Under the pieces are notes generated by a model. The model was not told the origin of the DNA. It saw nothing but the letters and a program-made list of their open reading frames with translations, and did not search any database. From Haplosporangium gracile (taxonomy: Eukaryota > Mortierellomycota > Mortierellomycetes > Mortierellales > Mortierellaceae), in NCBI GenBank assembly GCA_015499985.1, contig JAAAUF010000414.1:1-35165 (forward strand): a stretch of 35,165 nt of DNA, read 5' to 3'. A program made the position numbers and the translations under genes. Shown piece after piece: positions 1-10,100 of this stretch (positions are counted from its first letter, which is position 1; each line of letters starts with the position of its first letter).

Positions 1-448
1 TACCCGAGGTCAGCTTAACCTTCTTGGTCGTCTGGTAACGACGACGCTGAGCAGTGGGTGCGGGGCCATAGTGGCGAGTATCGGGGGTGCCTGGGGGGAT
101 AGAACCAGGAGTACCTTTGGTCATGTCGAACTGGACGTGAGGGGGGCTCTGGTGGCCGAGGTCAGGTGTGCTGGCAAAGGGGTTTGCAGCTATATGAGGC
201 GAGGGCATGCTGAGAGGCTGCTGGTGTGGGGTATAGGGCGAGGGGGCGTATCCAGGTGCGGGACTAGGAGCAAAGCCTGGTGCGGCGTTGTTGTTGTTGC
301 TGTATCCGGACGAGAGGAGGAGGGGTGCATTCTGAGAGTAGGTGGGCTGGGGCTCGTCGTCGAAGGGGTTTGCGTTAGGGTTGTACTGAACGTTGACGTT
401 TTGCATTGGGTAGTCCGATGGGGCCTGGCCAGGAGGGTAGCGAGACAT
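1..448 (-). CDS. Chitin synthase, N-terminal part (cut by window edge)
   Basis: The ATG is at 448 reading leftwards, and the frame stays open for 149 codons to base 1, so the gene continues outside the window. Residues 1 to about 130 are low complexity and rich in Pro, Asn, Ser, Gly and Tyr (start MSRYPPGQAPSDYPMQN). The last 15 visible residues, RRRYQTTKKVKLTSG, match the start of the conserved N-terminal domain of class I-III fungal chitin synthases (family consensus close to RRYKTTKxVxLxxGN). These enzymes add GlcNAc from UDP-GlcNAc to chitin at the plasma membrane. The catalytic QRRRW region and membrane spans lie beyond the edge and cannot be checked, and the class cannot be assigned. 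On the coding strand the leader is strongly pyrimidine-rich (plus-strand purines at about 535-640). No splice site is needed within the visible part. Confidence 0.82.
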   Translation of the reverse strand, partial: MSRYPPGQAPSDYPMQNVNVQYNPNANPFDDEPQPTYSQNAPLLLSSGYSNNNNAAPGFAPSPAPGYAPSPYTPHQQPLSMPSPHIAANPFASTPDLGHQSPPHVQFDMTKGTPGSIPPGTPDTRHYGPAPTAQRRRYQTTKKVKLTSG

Positions 449-1422
449 GATGGCCTTTTTTGTTCTCTATTTCTTTCTAGGTCTGTTGTGAGGGGTATGC
501 AAAAAAAGGTAGTAGATACAAGGGGAGGAGGAAGAAGAGAGGAGAGAGTGTGAAGAAGGTGTGTGCTGTATCGGAGGAAAGCAAAAAGTAAAAGAAAAGC
601 AAAAGAAAAAGAAAAAGAAAGAAGAAAGAAGAGAAAAAGGCTGGTTGCGTTAGGGGGGGACAAGAAAAGATGATGAGGTTGCGAGGCTGGTGACGATGAT
701 CAGACCAGACGGGGAGGGGGAGCTAAAGAAGCAGTGGGTCCTGAGGGAGGAGGGGGTCGAGGTTGAAATAGGGGCACAAAGGGGGCAGTGTGAGCGGTAG
801 ACAGTCGACACACTGCCCTCTCTTCTTGCTATACCACCGCACTATTTTCTACTTCTGCTGTTGTTGTTTCTTCTTGCTGATCCCCTTTTGTTGAAGAACA
901 GCATTGGTGGCACACACAAAGAGTCGAAGAAGTACGAACGACGCACAGAAGCAAAGCACCCTTCCAGGACTGAGCGCTCACTTTCTGTTGGATCTAATCA
1001 GCTCTTCTTTCGGTCATCGCCATTCCTTTTTGTTCGCCGGAAAAATGTTTGTTGCAGTAGTTGTTACCTGTGTGGTGTGTTAAAAAAGAAGCAGCAGCAC
1101 TTGGAAAAAAAAGGGAGGCGAAAGGGAGGATGTGTTGGGGGTGAAAAGTGAAGAAGAGGAAAAAGAGGAAAAAGAGGATGCGGCTGCTTTTATTTATGTG
1201 TGAAGGATGGGCCAAGGGTCGAAGAAAAAAAAAAAGGTGAGGCGGTGTTTGCTCACACACGTCCTCCTCTGTTTTCTTTTTCGTTTTCTGCCTTGTGCAC
1301 TAACCAAACACTAAAATCGCCTTGCCACAACCATCTTTTTGTTGATGTTGTTTATCGTTCATTGGCAACAACAACAAAGGCGGCGCTTTTTCCTTTCTTC
1401 CTCTTCATGTAATTGATGAATA

Positions 1423-1474
1423 GGGATCCAGCCAGGTCAGGAGGGCCTAAGGCTCATTGATGGTTCTGGATCCC
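1423..1474. repeat. Inverted repeat (9-bp arms)
   Basis: GGGATCCAG (1423-1431) and its exact complement CTGGATCCC (1466-1474) flank 34 nt. The segment could fold as a hairpin if transcribed. I do not recognise an RNA family, and no promoter element is attached. Confidence 0.45.
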
Positions 1475-2257
1475 CAGGCACCACCACCGCATCGAACCCT
1501 CATGGAGTGATATCAATACCTCCACAAAAGTAAAAAGCTAGAAGGGCTGTGTTATCTGTTCTTTTTTACATAGGTCAACAGCATCACACTGGACCTTAGA
1601 TTTCGTCTAATTGGCTGATATTTTTAGGCCTAGACTATATATCGATGCCCAGCGCCTCCTTTCTTTCGTGGCGGTGCCCTTCTTCCTCTTTTCCCCTTTG
1701 CCTCGACCATGTGTCGTCGTTCGTTGAGCACTTTTTTTTTATTTGTCCGCCTGCACGGCTATTATGACCAAACCGACACTTTTTGCGCATCATTCGTCAT
1801 CGCCGTTCCTTTTTGTCTGGCTCAAGCTCCACCTTTATTTTTCGTCCACCTCCAAAAGCGCATCATGGAAAAAAGTTATAAATATGTGTTCGCCCTCCCT
1901 CAAACTCGCAAGAGTAGCATTCTCCACGGGAATGGATGATCATTCGGATGAATTCATATCGCTTCAGGGGCAACAAGAGATCATGGACGTAGGATAGAGG
2001 ATTAATCTTCCATCCAACTTCGCATTGAGGACGAGAGTTCAGCATATATAAAGAAGTCAGTCATTTGCCGAATCATCAGTGCGATAGTCTTTTCTGCAGC
2101 AGAATACGAGCCTGTACCTGAATCCAGCCTCGCCTGGCGCGCACCCCTATTGTCCCTCACTTCTCTTTTTTATAAACGAGTAGCCTAGACCATCAGGCAG
2201 AACGTTTCTTTCTGTTCTTTGAGTATTGTGCGACTGTCAACAAAAAGACAAATGATC

Positions 2258-2280
2258 GGGGGGGGGGGGGGGGGGGGGGG
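2258..2280 (+). repeat. Poly-G homopolymer, 23 nt
   Basis: Twenty-three consecutive G residues interrupt otherwise mixed sequence. Length in the assembly may be unreliable, because long G/C homopolymers are error-prone on most platforms. It could form a G-quadruplex. Confidence 0.9.
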
Positions 2281-2734
2281 CACGACAAGCGGGCGAAGTC
2301 ATAGCAGCAAACAACCAACAACAAGCATAGAGCAATAACAGTCGAAAAAAAGACTATCTTTTCCCCCTTCAAACGCCTTTGGCTCACACCTCCTCGTCCT
2401 CGTCATCTCCCTCTCTCTCTCTCTCAACCCGAATCCCTTCATCATTCACTCATCCACTCCGATTGCCCACCCGGCTACACATCTCCTGAACAACACAACA
2501 GTATCAAGTCCCTATTCTCTGCTCAAAGTTATTTCCTTTTGCATCTCATTCCAAGAAGTGTCGAGCAGCAAGGTGATTAATTTGCCGACCTTGTTCCCTC
2601 ATATTTATTTCAGACACACATTCCAACCTTGCCACCAAAGAGTCAAGACCCATTGTCTCGTTACGCCTTGAAAAAATAGCAAACGCAAGAAAAGAACAGG
2701 CGTGCCACTGCGTCAATACAGATGAAGGGAGCGT

Positions 2735-3184
2735 GTGAAATTATATAGAGGACTAATAAAAGTTTACTTTGAACGTATTGACGGATATTCTTGCTATCCC
2801 ACAGGCACAACCGCATTCATACCTTATCAGTCAACCTTTCGTCCGCTAGCAGCCGAAAAAAGAAACAACCAGGTTCCGTTCGTGGTCGAGGATTGGAAGT
2901 GCATGACGCTGACTGACGGTTTTTTCGGGGATGTCACGAGTATTGCTTGGAGGACTGATGTAGTGAAGTTTGTCACTGGCTGTAAAGATGACTCCCTTCG
3001 ACTATAGAAGCTGTGCGGAGAGACAGGGGAGTGGATGGTAGAGATGGTTTATAGCTCTGAACCTGTGGTACTTGTCGCCGCAGGAGCCATTCTATCCAAC
3101 ACAGTCAGACTGAGTGCAGTCAATCAACAATTGTTCATGCAGAGCGACGCCATTGACGGACCTCCGCGCTCTAATCCTTGGTAG
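2735..3184 (+). pseudogene. Decayed fragment of a WD40-repeat protein (C-terminal tail)
   Basis: One frame reads through WD40-like sequence: GFFGDVTSIAWRTDVVKF, then VTGCKDDSLRL, a TAG at 3005-3007 exactly where the Trp of the usual VRVW/LRLW repeat end should be, then KLCGETGEWMVEMVYSS, AGAILSNTVRLSAVNQQ and LFMQSDAIDG, ending in TAG at 3182-3184. This order (FFG...SIAW, VTGxxDxSVRVW, L.W, GLS..NQ.LL.QRGA) resembles the C-terminal tail of a large WD40 family that I recall as common in Mortierella genomes. The premature stop looks like a single TGG to TAG change. There is no ATG start, no N-terminal repeats and no obvious upstream exon. It is most likely a relic. A sequencing error at the stop would still leave only a fragment. 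Confidence 0.55.
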
Positions 3185-3738
3185 AAGGGGCTTAAAAACA
3201 TCAATATCAACATTAAAAATAAAAAAACACGATTGACAGACACATATGAAATAGTCATTCTCATCAGTCCACGCCAACCAATCCTCAGACACTAGTGCCC
3301 TTGGCAGCATGACAAGTGATATCTTGCAGTAATAAAATTGGGCAGCCGAGCATCTTGTATATTATTTCCTAGATCTCTAAGGAGTAGAGTCAAGCGTCCA
3401 CCATTTTTTAATATCTACCACTCGCTTCTATTTTGCTATGGCCAACTTTCCAGTCAGATTTCTCCGAACTTTAGACAACCTCTGGCTTGGCAGCCGCCGT
3501 TTGTGCAAGCGTAAAAAAAAGTGAGCGTTCTCTTCTCTTCTCCAGCCGAACATCGTTCCCTTTTCTCTGACAACTATTTGTATTATCCCATCTTGCATAT
3601 GACAACTGCCTTGTCTCTCTTTATATCTTCGGTTTGTTCCTTCTTTCCTTTCTTCTTTCTTTCCCACCACTCGACATTCACCACCGCCGCCGCCGCCATC
3701 CTTCCTCAACCTCCAAAAAAGTGCAAGAAACCGTCATA
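3185..3738. other. Promoter side of the thioesterase-like gene
   Basis: No gene is visible. The region has an AT-rich part at about 3190-3420 and a pyrimidine-rich sense-strand tract at about 3620-3672, just upstream of the ATG at 3739, followed by a short CCGCCG run. Confidence 0.5.
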
Positions 3739-4707
3739 ATGTCTCCAACGACCATGAACAAGATCCTTTTATCTCTCCCCCCACCAGTCCTCCAACACTC
3801 TGCAAACCTAGTGTCCTTCTACTTCCAACACGTCCGACCCCTCATCCTCATTGTCCGCAAATACGTCCGTCGACTGATCCTGTTGGTCCTACTGGCCAAT
3901 TTCAAGTCCTTGCCGGGAGTGTTCCATGCCAAGATGGGCCTTCGTATTGCGTTGGTCCAGTTGTATTCGATCCGGTATGGAAGGGCGTTCAGAATCAAGC
4001 CGACAGAGACGAGCGTTGTAAGGGAGAGGGTATGGTTTGACGATATGGACCTCAACTTCCACTTCTCCAACAGGTAAGCTATTGCCGCGCTCATTTGAAA
4101 CACCGAGGAATGTGTCTCTCTATGCACCTCGCTCACATCACGCGTTAACAACGGTTCTCTTTCACACTAAAATGACACCTGTAGCTCCTACGGAAAGAAC
4201 TGCGACTTTGGTCGAGTCAAATACGTCACCTCCCTCTTCGGGCCCTCCGTCCTCCCCTACCACCCCTTCCAAAAGATGAACTTTGCCCTGGGCGGGAACC
4301 AAATGTGGTTCAAGAAAGAAATCCGACTCTTCCAAACCTACGAGATCCGAACTCGGCTTCTTTCCTGGAACCAGAAATGGTTCATTCTTGAGCATAGAAT
4401 ATATACCCCTGGTCGAGGAAAGAGTCAAACATTGTGTGCGATCGGGTTGAGCAAGTTTGTGTTGAAGTTTTCGAGTGGTACCTGGAAGGATAAGATGGTT
4501 CCGTTTTTGGATGCGCTGGAGATGGTGGGGCATAATGTTCGGCAGTTGAGGGTTTTGGAGGCGAAAGCCAAGGGGGAGGATGGGAATGTGGTGTTGTGGC
4601 CGAGGGAGGAGTTGAAGTTTGAAGGATATGCTGGGTGGACGGATAGGGGTGCTGCTGTTGGGAATACGCTGGATTTGTGCGAGCACTTGTTGTTGAAGCA
4701 GGACTGA
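3739..4707 (+). CDS. Membrane-anchored hotdog-fold thioesterase-like protein (THEM6-type)
   Basis: Two exons, 3739-4073 and 4185-4707, give 285 residues; the intron (4074-4184) has a GTAAGC donor and a CTGTAG acceptor. The join restores the motif ERVWFDDMDLNFHFSNSSYG at residues about 95-115. This resembles the 4HBT_2/THEM6-like hotdog domain, in which an Asp and a nearby His/Asn region form the active site. Domain sequence continues to about residue 270 (FALGGNQMWFKKEIRLFQTY, SWNQKWFILEHRI). A hydrophobic, Arg-containing segment at about residues 30-60 suggests a membrane anchor. The family probably hydrolyses acyl-CoA or related thioesters, but the substrate is unknown. The ATG at 3739 was chosen because sequence upstream in frame is Ser/His/Arg low complexity. 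The 3' end converges with ALG2, with 107 bp between stop codons. Confidence 0.75.
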
Positions 4708-4814
4708 GATGTTGTTGAGGCGGCCCAAGGGTGGAAGGAGTAAAATAACAAATAAATAAACACAAACGGTTGTACGAAAACTCCAACAGTGTAAACAATG
4801 CCTTTTTGCTTGTT

Positions 4815-6559
4815 TTATTTTGCATAGAGGACCATGATGGATAATGCAAGGGCTATTACAGAAAAGATGGCAATAGGATGGACAGACCCAAACATCCCAT
4901 AAGACTCAAAAGAGGATCCACCTCCCTGTTGCAGCTGGACTAAGATCCCGTTCAGTTTGGATACGAACGCCTTCAACGAGAACAGACCAACAACACGGTC
5001 ATGTCCAGCATGACCCATCTCCTTGACCTCCTGGTCTGACTTTTCGAGAAGAGTCTTGAGAGTCTCGGCCCAGATGGCCTCCTCAGGCTCGCAAAGGTAT
5101 CCAGTCTTTCCATGAAGGACCGATTCGGTGGGACCACCAGAGTTGACGGCGACGACGGGGCACTTCATATACATCGACTCAACAGGAACAATGCCAAAGT
5201 GCTCATTGGTAGGAGTATAGAGCAAGGCGCGTGCCGTCTGCAGTAAAAACAGCTTCTGGACATCCGAGATCGACTGTAAGAACAAGACTTGAGTATCTAC
5301 AGGAACTGCCTTGTCTGTCTGTCCCGAAGAGAGAGTAAAAGTCTTCAGCCCGTATTTCCTCTCAGCAAGCTGGATCAATTCCTGATGGTGCTCGACATTC
5401 TCGGTTACACGAGTGTCATAACCTCCTGCGACGATCAAGCGAAGCTTCCTGTCCTTGACACTGCTGGAGCTACCCTTGAGGAGTCGGGCGAAGGCATGAA
5501 TGGCAAGGTTGATGTCCTTTTTGCGCTCATAGCGGTTGATCGAGAGAAAGTATAGAGTAGAGTCATCTGCTGGCTTCAAGACCTGCACTTCAGGCAGAGA
5601 GAGATCCACAGTCCTGTCAAACTTGTCAAATTGAATACTGGGGTAGAGAACTTCTGGAACTTGGTGGAGGCGTTGGAATGACTGCTGAAAGATGTTTGCC
5701 GTAAACTTGCTGTTCACCACAATCGTATCAGCCATTCCTACATTCATGAAAAGATGAGTGAAAAGTCAGTAAATGCAAAGTCCGTAAGATGCCTTCGACA
5801 ATCATTGCTCATGCCACCAATAACGATCGCTTGATTTCGTACCTGTGGTAAGTTCCTCGATAAAGTCAACAGGGAGTCGATAGAGCTTTTTGAGGAACGA
5901 ATCTCGTTTGGTCAACAGCTTATCAGGGAAGTGGCAATAGAAAAAGATCTTCGCCCCAGTCCAGCGCAGGAGGGGGATCGAGACAGAGAGTTGATCGACG
6001 ATGATGATATCAAACTTTTCCTTGTCGTCCAACCTCCTGTTCAGCATGATCATGATCAGGGCGAGGTGGATATTCCTGAGAATAGCACAAATGATGTAAA
6101 AGCGTCCTACAATCGTCCGTGGTACAATCGTGTTTCCACTGATCTGGACCTTCAATGTTCCTATTGTTGACAAAGAAACGTAATAGCTATTAGGCAATGT
6201 TCCTCAGGGACTACGTCGATGACCAACCTATTTTTCAGGGGTCATTTTAATTTAATTACCATCGCGGGTTTCCTCGAAGCAGTGGGAAGGGTCGTGGTGC
6301 GAAGTGTACATGACAACCTTGTGTCCGAGGTCCTGAAGTCCTACTGCCGCGTCGACCACCAATCTCTCGGCGCCACCTAAAGAATGATACGATAATCCAT
6401 TGATCTATTGTTAGTTTTAAAGCCAATGTCCCTTCTCCTCGAGTATGTCTTTGAAACAGCACCGCGTCTATTACCGATGCCAAGGTCGGGGTGGATAAAT
6501 GCGATCCGCATGGGTGTAAATGGCTCCATTGACGGTAATGTCTGTCCAGATGAGGCCAT
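4815..6559 (-). CDS. ALG2: Alpha-1,3/1,6-mannosyltransferase Alg2
   Basis: Four exons in reading order: 6559-6475, 6376-6260, 6160-5843 and 5737-4815; 480 residues. Alg2 acts on the cytosolic face of the ER. It adds the second and third mannoses (from GDP-Man) to Man1GlcNAc2-PP-dolichol in N-glycan assembly. Diagnostic sequence: [20 protein letters not shown] near the start, split by intron 1; [28 protein letters not shown]; and the GT4 EX7E motif [10 protein letters not shown] (Glu352 and Glu360). A hydrophobic C-terminal helix (about residues 463-479) fits ER membrane attachment. A second Met at residue 17 directly precedes the conserved core and is an alternative start. The length matches the family. 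It is divergent from SPT6 and convergent with the thioesterase-like gene. Confidence 0.95.
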
Positions 6560-7169
6560 TGTGTTGTAAAACCCGGGATGGGCTGTAGTTTGTGTGTTGT
6601 AGGGGTGGAGGGTGAAGGAGGGAGAGCTGTTCCTCTCTCACCTTCGCCCAAGAGGTCGTCTAATTAATGGAGGGATGGTAGTGGCGCTGCGATCCAGCAG
6701 AGTACAGAGACGTCATCGATCAGTTAAAGGATATTATATGTTCGTTCGCGCGCACATATAATATCCATTTCCAGCTCTTTTCTTCACCTTTCGTTCCTTT
6801 CTTTCCTTTCTTTCTTCACCCCACCTTCCTCCACCACTCCCCGCCGCTTCTGGATCACGAAACCCTCGTCAAGTCCCTGCACGAACTACTCTCCCTTCCA
6901 GACCAAGAATAGCGCGCTTCCCCTTCAAGGATCGTTTTCCCTTAATTACGACAAAACGGTCGCCAATCCACTTCTTTCAACAAAAGAAGGACACCCCAGC
7001 ACACACAAAGACAAAACTCGATTCGAAGGCGATCGTTTACTGAGCGAGAACAACAACACCAGGAGTTTCGCAGCACATTAGCGTTTTATTCGCCCCTTCT
7101 ACGTAGCTGATAATCATCACAGAGACAACAAAACCTCCAAAGAAACCAAAAAAAACGCCAGTACGCACC
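6560..7169. promoter_or_regulatory. Divergent ALG2 / SPT6 promoter region
   Basis: These 610 bp separate the two start codons. On the ALG2 side, plus-strand purines at about 6603-6625 form a CT-rich tract on the ALG2 sense strand. On the SPT6 side there is a sense CT-rich tract at about 6775-6840. Between them lies the inverted repeat at 6729-6766 and an ACGTCA half-CRE at 6710-6715. No TATA box is evident, and I see no coding sequence. Confidence 0.6.
6729..6766. repeat. AT-rich inverted repeat in the divergent promoter
   Basis: GGATATTATATG (6729-6740) is exactly complementary to CATATAATATCC (6755-6766). One further T-A pair extends the arms to 13 bp around a CG-rich 12-nt loop (about 6742-6753, containing CGCGCG). 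It lies about 170 bp upstream of the ALG2 ATG and about 400 bp upstream of the SPT6 ATG. Confidence 0.85.
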
Positions 7170-10100
7170 ATGTCGGACGACGAGGACAGAAGGAACTACT
7201 CTGATGAGGAAGGCGAAGACGTCGGCTTTGACGACAGCGACCGCGACGATGACTCTGAGGACGATGAGGAGGACGATGAGGAAGAGATGAAGAGAGTAAG
7301 CGTAAACTCTTCAGCAATGCCGTTAACTGCTGCGACTTCTCGCTGCTTCATTCCACCGCACTGAAGGGAATCCTGTCGGTTAACAGGATAATTTACATGA
7401 TGATCCCTTCGCTATTATTTTAGATCAGAGACGGTTTCATTGTCGACGATGACGAAGACGAAGAGGAAGAAGAGGACGAAGAAGTCGTCCGCCGTTCCAA
7501 GAAAAAGAAGAGAAGAAAGGAGGTCATTGGTAAGGGATCAGGATTTGCCCTATGCAACTGTGTATTCGATCGGGCTGCCTATCTAACCCAGCGCGTAAAT
7601 CGAATCTGACCAAGAGCAAAACGTTATGAACATTTTTCCACTAACGATCTACTAGAGGAGGACCTTGACGATGAGGATCTGGACCTCATGGAAGAGAACA
7701 CTGGAGTCAAAATCAGACGGCCAGAGGTAACAACACGTTGCATATGTAATTATTATGAAATTACGCCTCCAGTTTACCCAACGAGCACATACCTAGCGTC
7801 GCTTACTTTTTGTATCACTCTAGAAATTCAAACGCCTGAAGAAGCGTAGACAGGAAGACAGTGACGACGACGAAGAGTCTGGAACCCGACACGACGCACT
7901 TCAAAAGATCTTTGACGACGAGGATGATGAGGGTATGGACGATCGTGGCGGCTACGAGGATGACATGGACCGCTTCATCGACGACGACGAAGATGAGGAC
8001 GAAGGTCTTGACGATAATCGACACAACCGCCGTGAGAAGGCTCCCGTTAAGCCTAGAGCCAGGAGAGCGCCAATCGAAGGCCTGAGCGAGGAGTATGTAT
8101 ACTTTCTTCACGGGCTCAAGGTTCGTGCAAAATCTATGCAGATGAAGCGATCGCGCTATTTCTAACCTTTCGTTCATCATTTTTCTACTTACAATAGGGT
8201 TTGGGGTGAATGGTACGAAGTCTTTGGTGACGGAGAGGACTACTCATATGCGCTCGGCAAGGAGAACGGCGAGGACAACTACTACGACAAGAAGCCCGAG
8301 CCCAGACTGAAGGACGTTTTTGAACCCGGTGTCCTGGCCGAGAGGATGATGACAGATACGGATGAGATTATTCGTGTCAAAGACGTTCCTGAGCGCATGC
8401 AGCTCCGCCCAGGCATTCAGGCTGATCGCATTCTCACGGACGACGACGTCGAGGACGAGGCATACTGGGTCACATCACAACTCAACGAGACCAGGAGAGG
8501 CGTTGACCAACCTGCCTTCCAGGCCGAGAACGTCAATTCAGTCTTGAAGTTCATGTCGATCGAGTTGATGGAGGTGCCTTTCATCGAGGCGCACCGTCGG
8601 GATTACTTTACCAGAGTCAACGGAGCAGAACTCACCAGCCTTCTGTCGCGTGAGGATCTGTGGTACATCTACGATTTGGATCTCAAGTACCGTTCCTTCT
8701 TGGAGCGTCGCGAGGCCATCAAGACGCTCACGGAAAAGATGGAGATCAAGGACCCATACCTGAACGAATCTTTGATCAAGGCAAACAAACTGGAGGAGCT
8801 CACGGACGTCTCGGACTATATCAATCTCCGCTTCTCCAAACAGATCGACAAGACCAAGGCCTTCAAACGTCCAGGTGCAGGAGGCGCGTACGATACCGTC
8901 AAGCGCCAGCAGCTCTCAGAATTCATCAAGGATTTTGGATTGTCGGCACGCGAGTTTGGAACCAACTTAATCGAGGGCAACAAACGTTTTTTCCCAGAAG
9001 ACCTCATCGTCACCTCCCCAACCGAATCTGCAGAGAAGCTCCTCAAGGAAGGATTCCCCTCGGCCGACCGCGTCATTTCCATGGCGATGAACATGATTGC
9101 TCAGGAGTTGGCCGTTGACCCACAAGTCAGGAAGGCAATCCGCGCTAAGTACGAGAGCGCAGCCTGTGTGACCGTGACCCCCACGGAGAAGGGTGTCACT
9201 GTCATTGACGAGCTCCATCCCTTTTACCCTTTCAAGCGTCTGGCGCAGAAGTATGTCCGGGATTTCCACGATGGGCAGTATCTTCAAATTTTGCAGGCTC
9301 AGTCGGAGGGGCTCGTCAAGGTCGAGATCAAGATACCCGAGGAGGCAAACTACCTCCAAAGCATCATGGACTTCTTCCTGAGCGATAATTTTTCAGAGAA
9401 CTCGCAAAAGTGGAACGACTTGCGCCGAAAGGTCCTGTCGAGCGCGTTGAAGGACAGTGTCTTTGTGTTAATTGAGCGTGGCATAAGCGAAAAGCTGAGG
9501 ACCCAGGCTGAGGAATGGGTCGCCAAGAAGTGCCAGACTACCTTGGAGGATGTAAGTTTCGTCTCTGCTCCTGATTTAACTTTTCATTATTTGCGACAAT
9601 GTTGGGCTTAAAGCTAATATTTGCTTTTTATTGAATTCATACAGAAACTGATGATGGGTCCATTTGTTCCCCGTGGCGCACGATTCGACCGCGATTACTC
9701 TGCCAGAGTTGTCGCCATCTCCCATGGAGCAGGATCCAGCAAGGATGCCATTCAGGTCGCCTTTGTCGATGACAAGGGCAAGTTTATGGACCACATGAAG
9801 ATCGACAACCTTCGCGATGAAAAGTCTCAAAAGGGCCTTGTCGACTTTTTGGATCGCCGCCGTCCCGATGTCATTGTCGTCGGAGGATTCACTGTCAACA
9901 CGCGCCGTCTGGTGGAGCAGGTGGAGAAGGTCGTTGGCGATCTTCGCGAACTTCGTGGAGATGACATTTCTGTGATCATGACGAATGATGAGGTTGCCCG
10001 TCTCTACCAGCATTCCAAAGCCGCTCAAGAAGACCACCCCGAGGCAAACCCATTGACCCGTTACTGCATCAGCTTGGCACGTCTCATTCAGAACCCCATG

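Larger units (their letters stand above)
449..2734. other. Intergenic region without a supported gene
   Basis: This is the 5' leader and promoter side of the chitin synthase gene, followed by sequence in which I recognise no protein. Open frames here are short, low in complexity and show no family motif. Visible structure: a purine-rich tract at about 535-640 (pyrimidine on the chitin synthase strand), a 9-bp inverted repeat at 1423-1474, a TATATAAA at 2045-2052 with no gene attached, a 23-G run at 2258-2280, and a CT dinucleotide tract at about 2411-2424. Confidence 0.6.
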
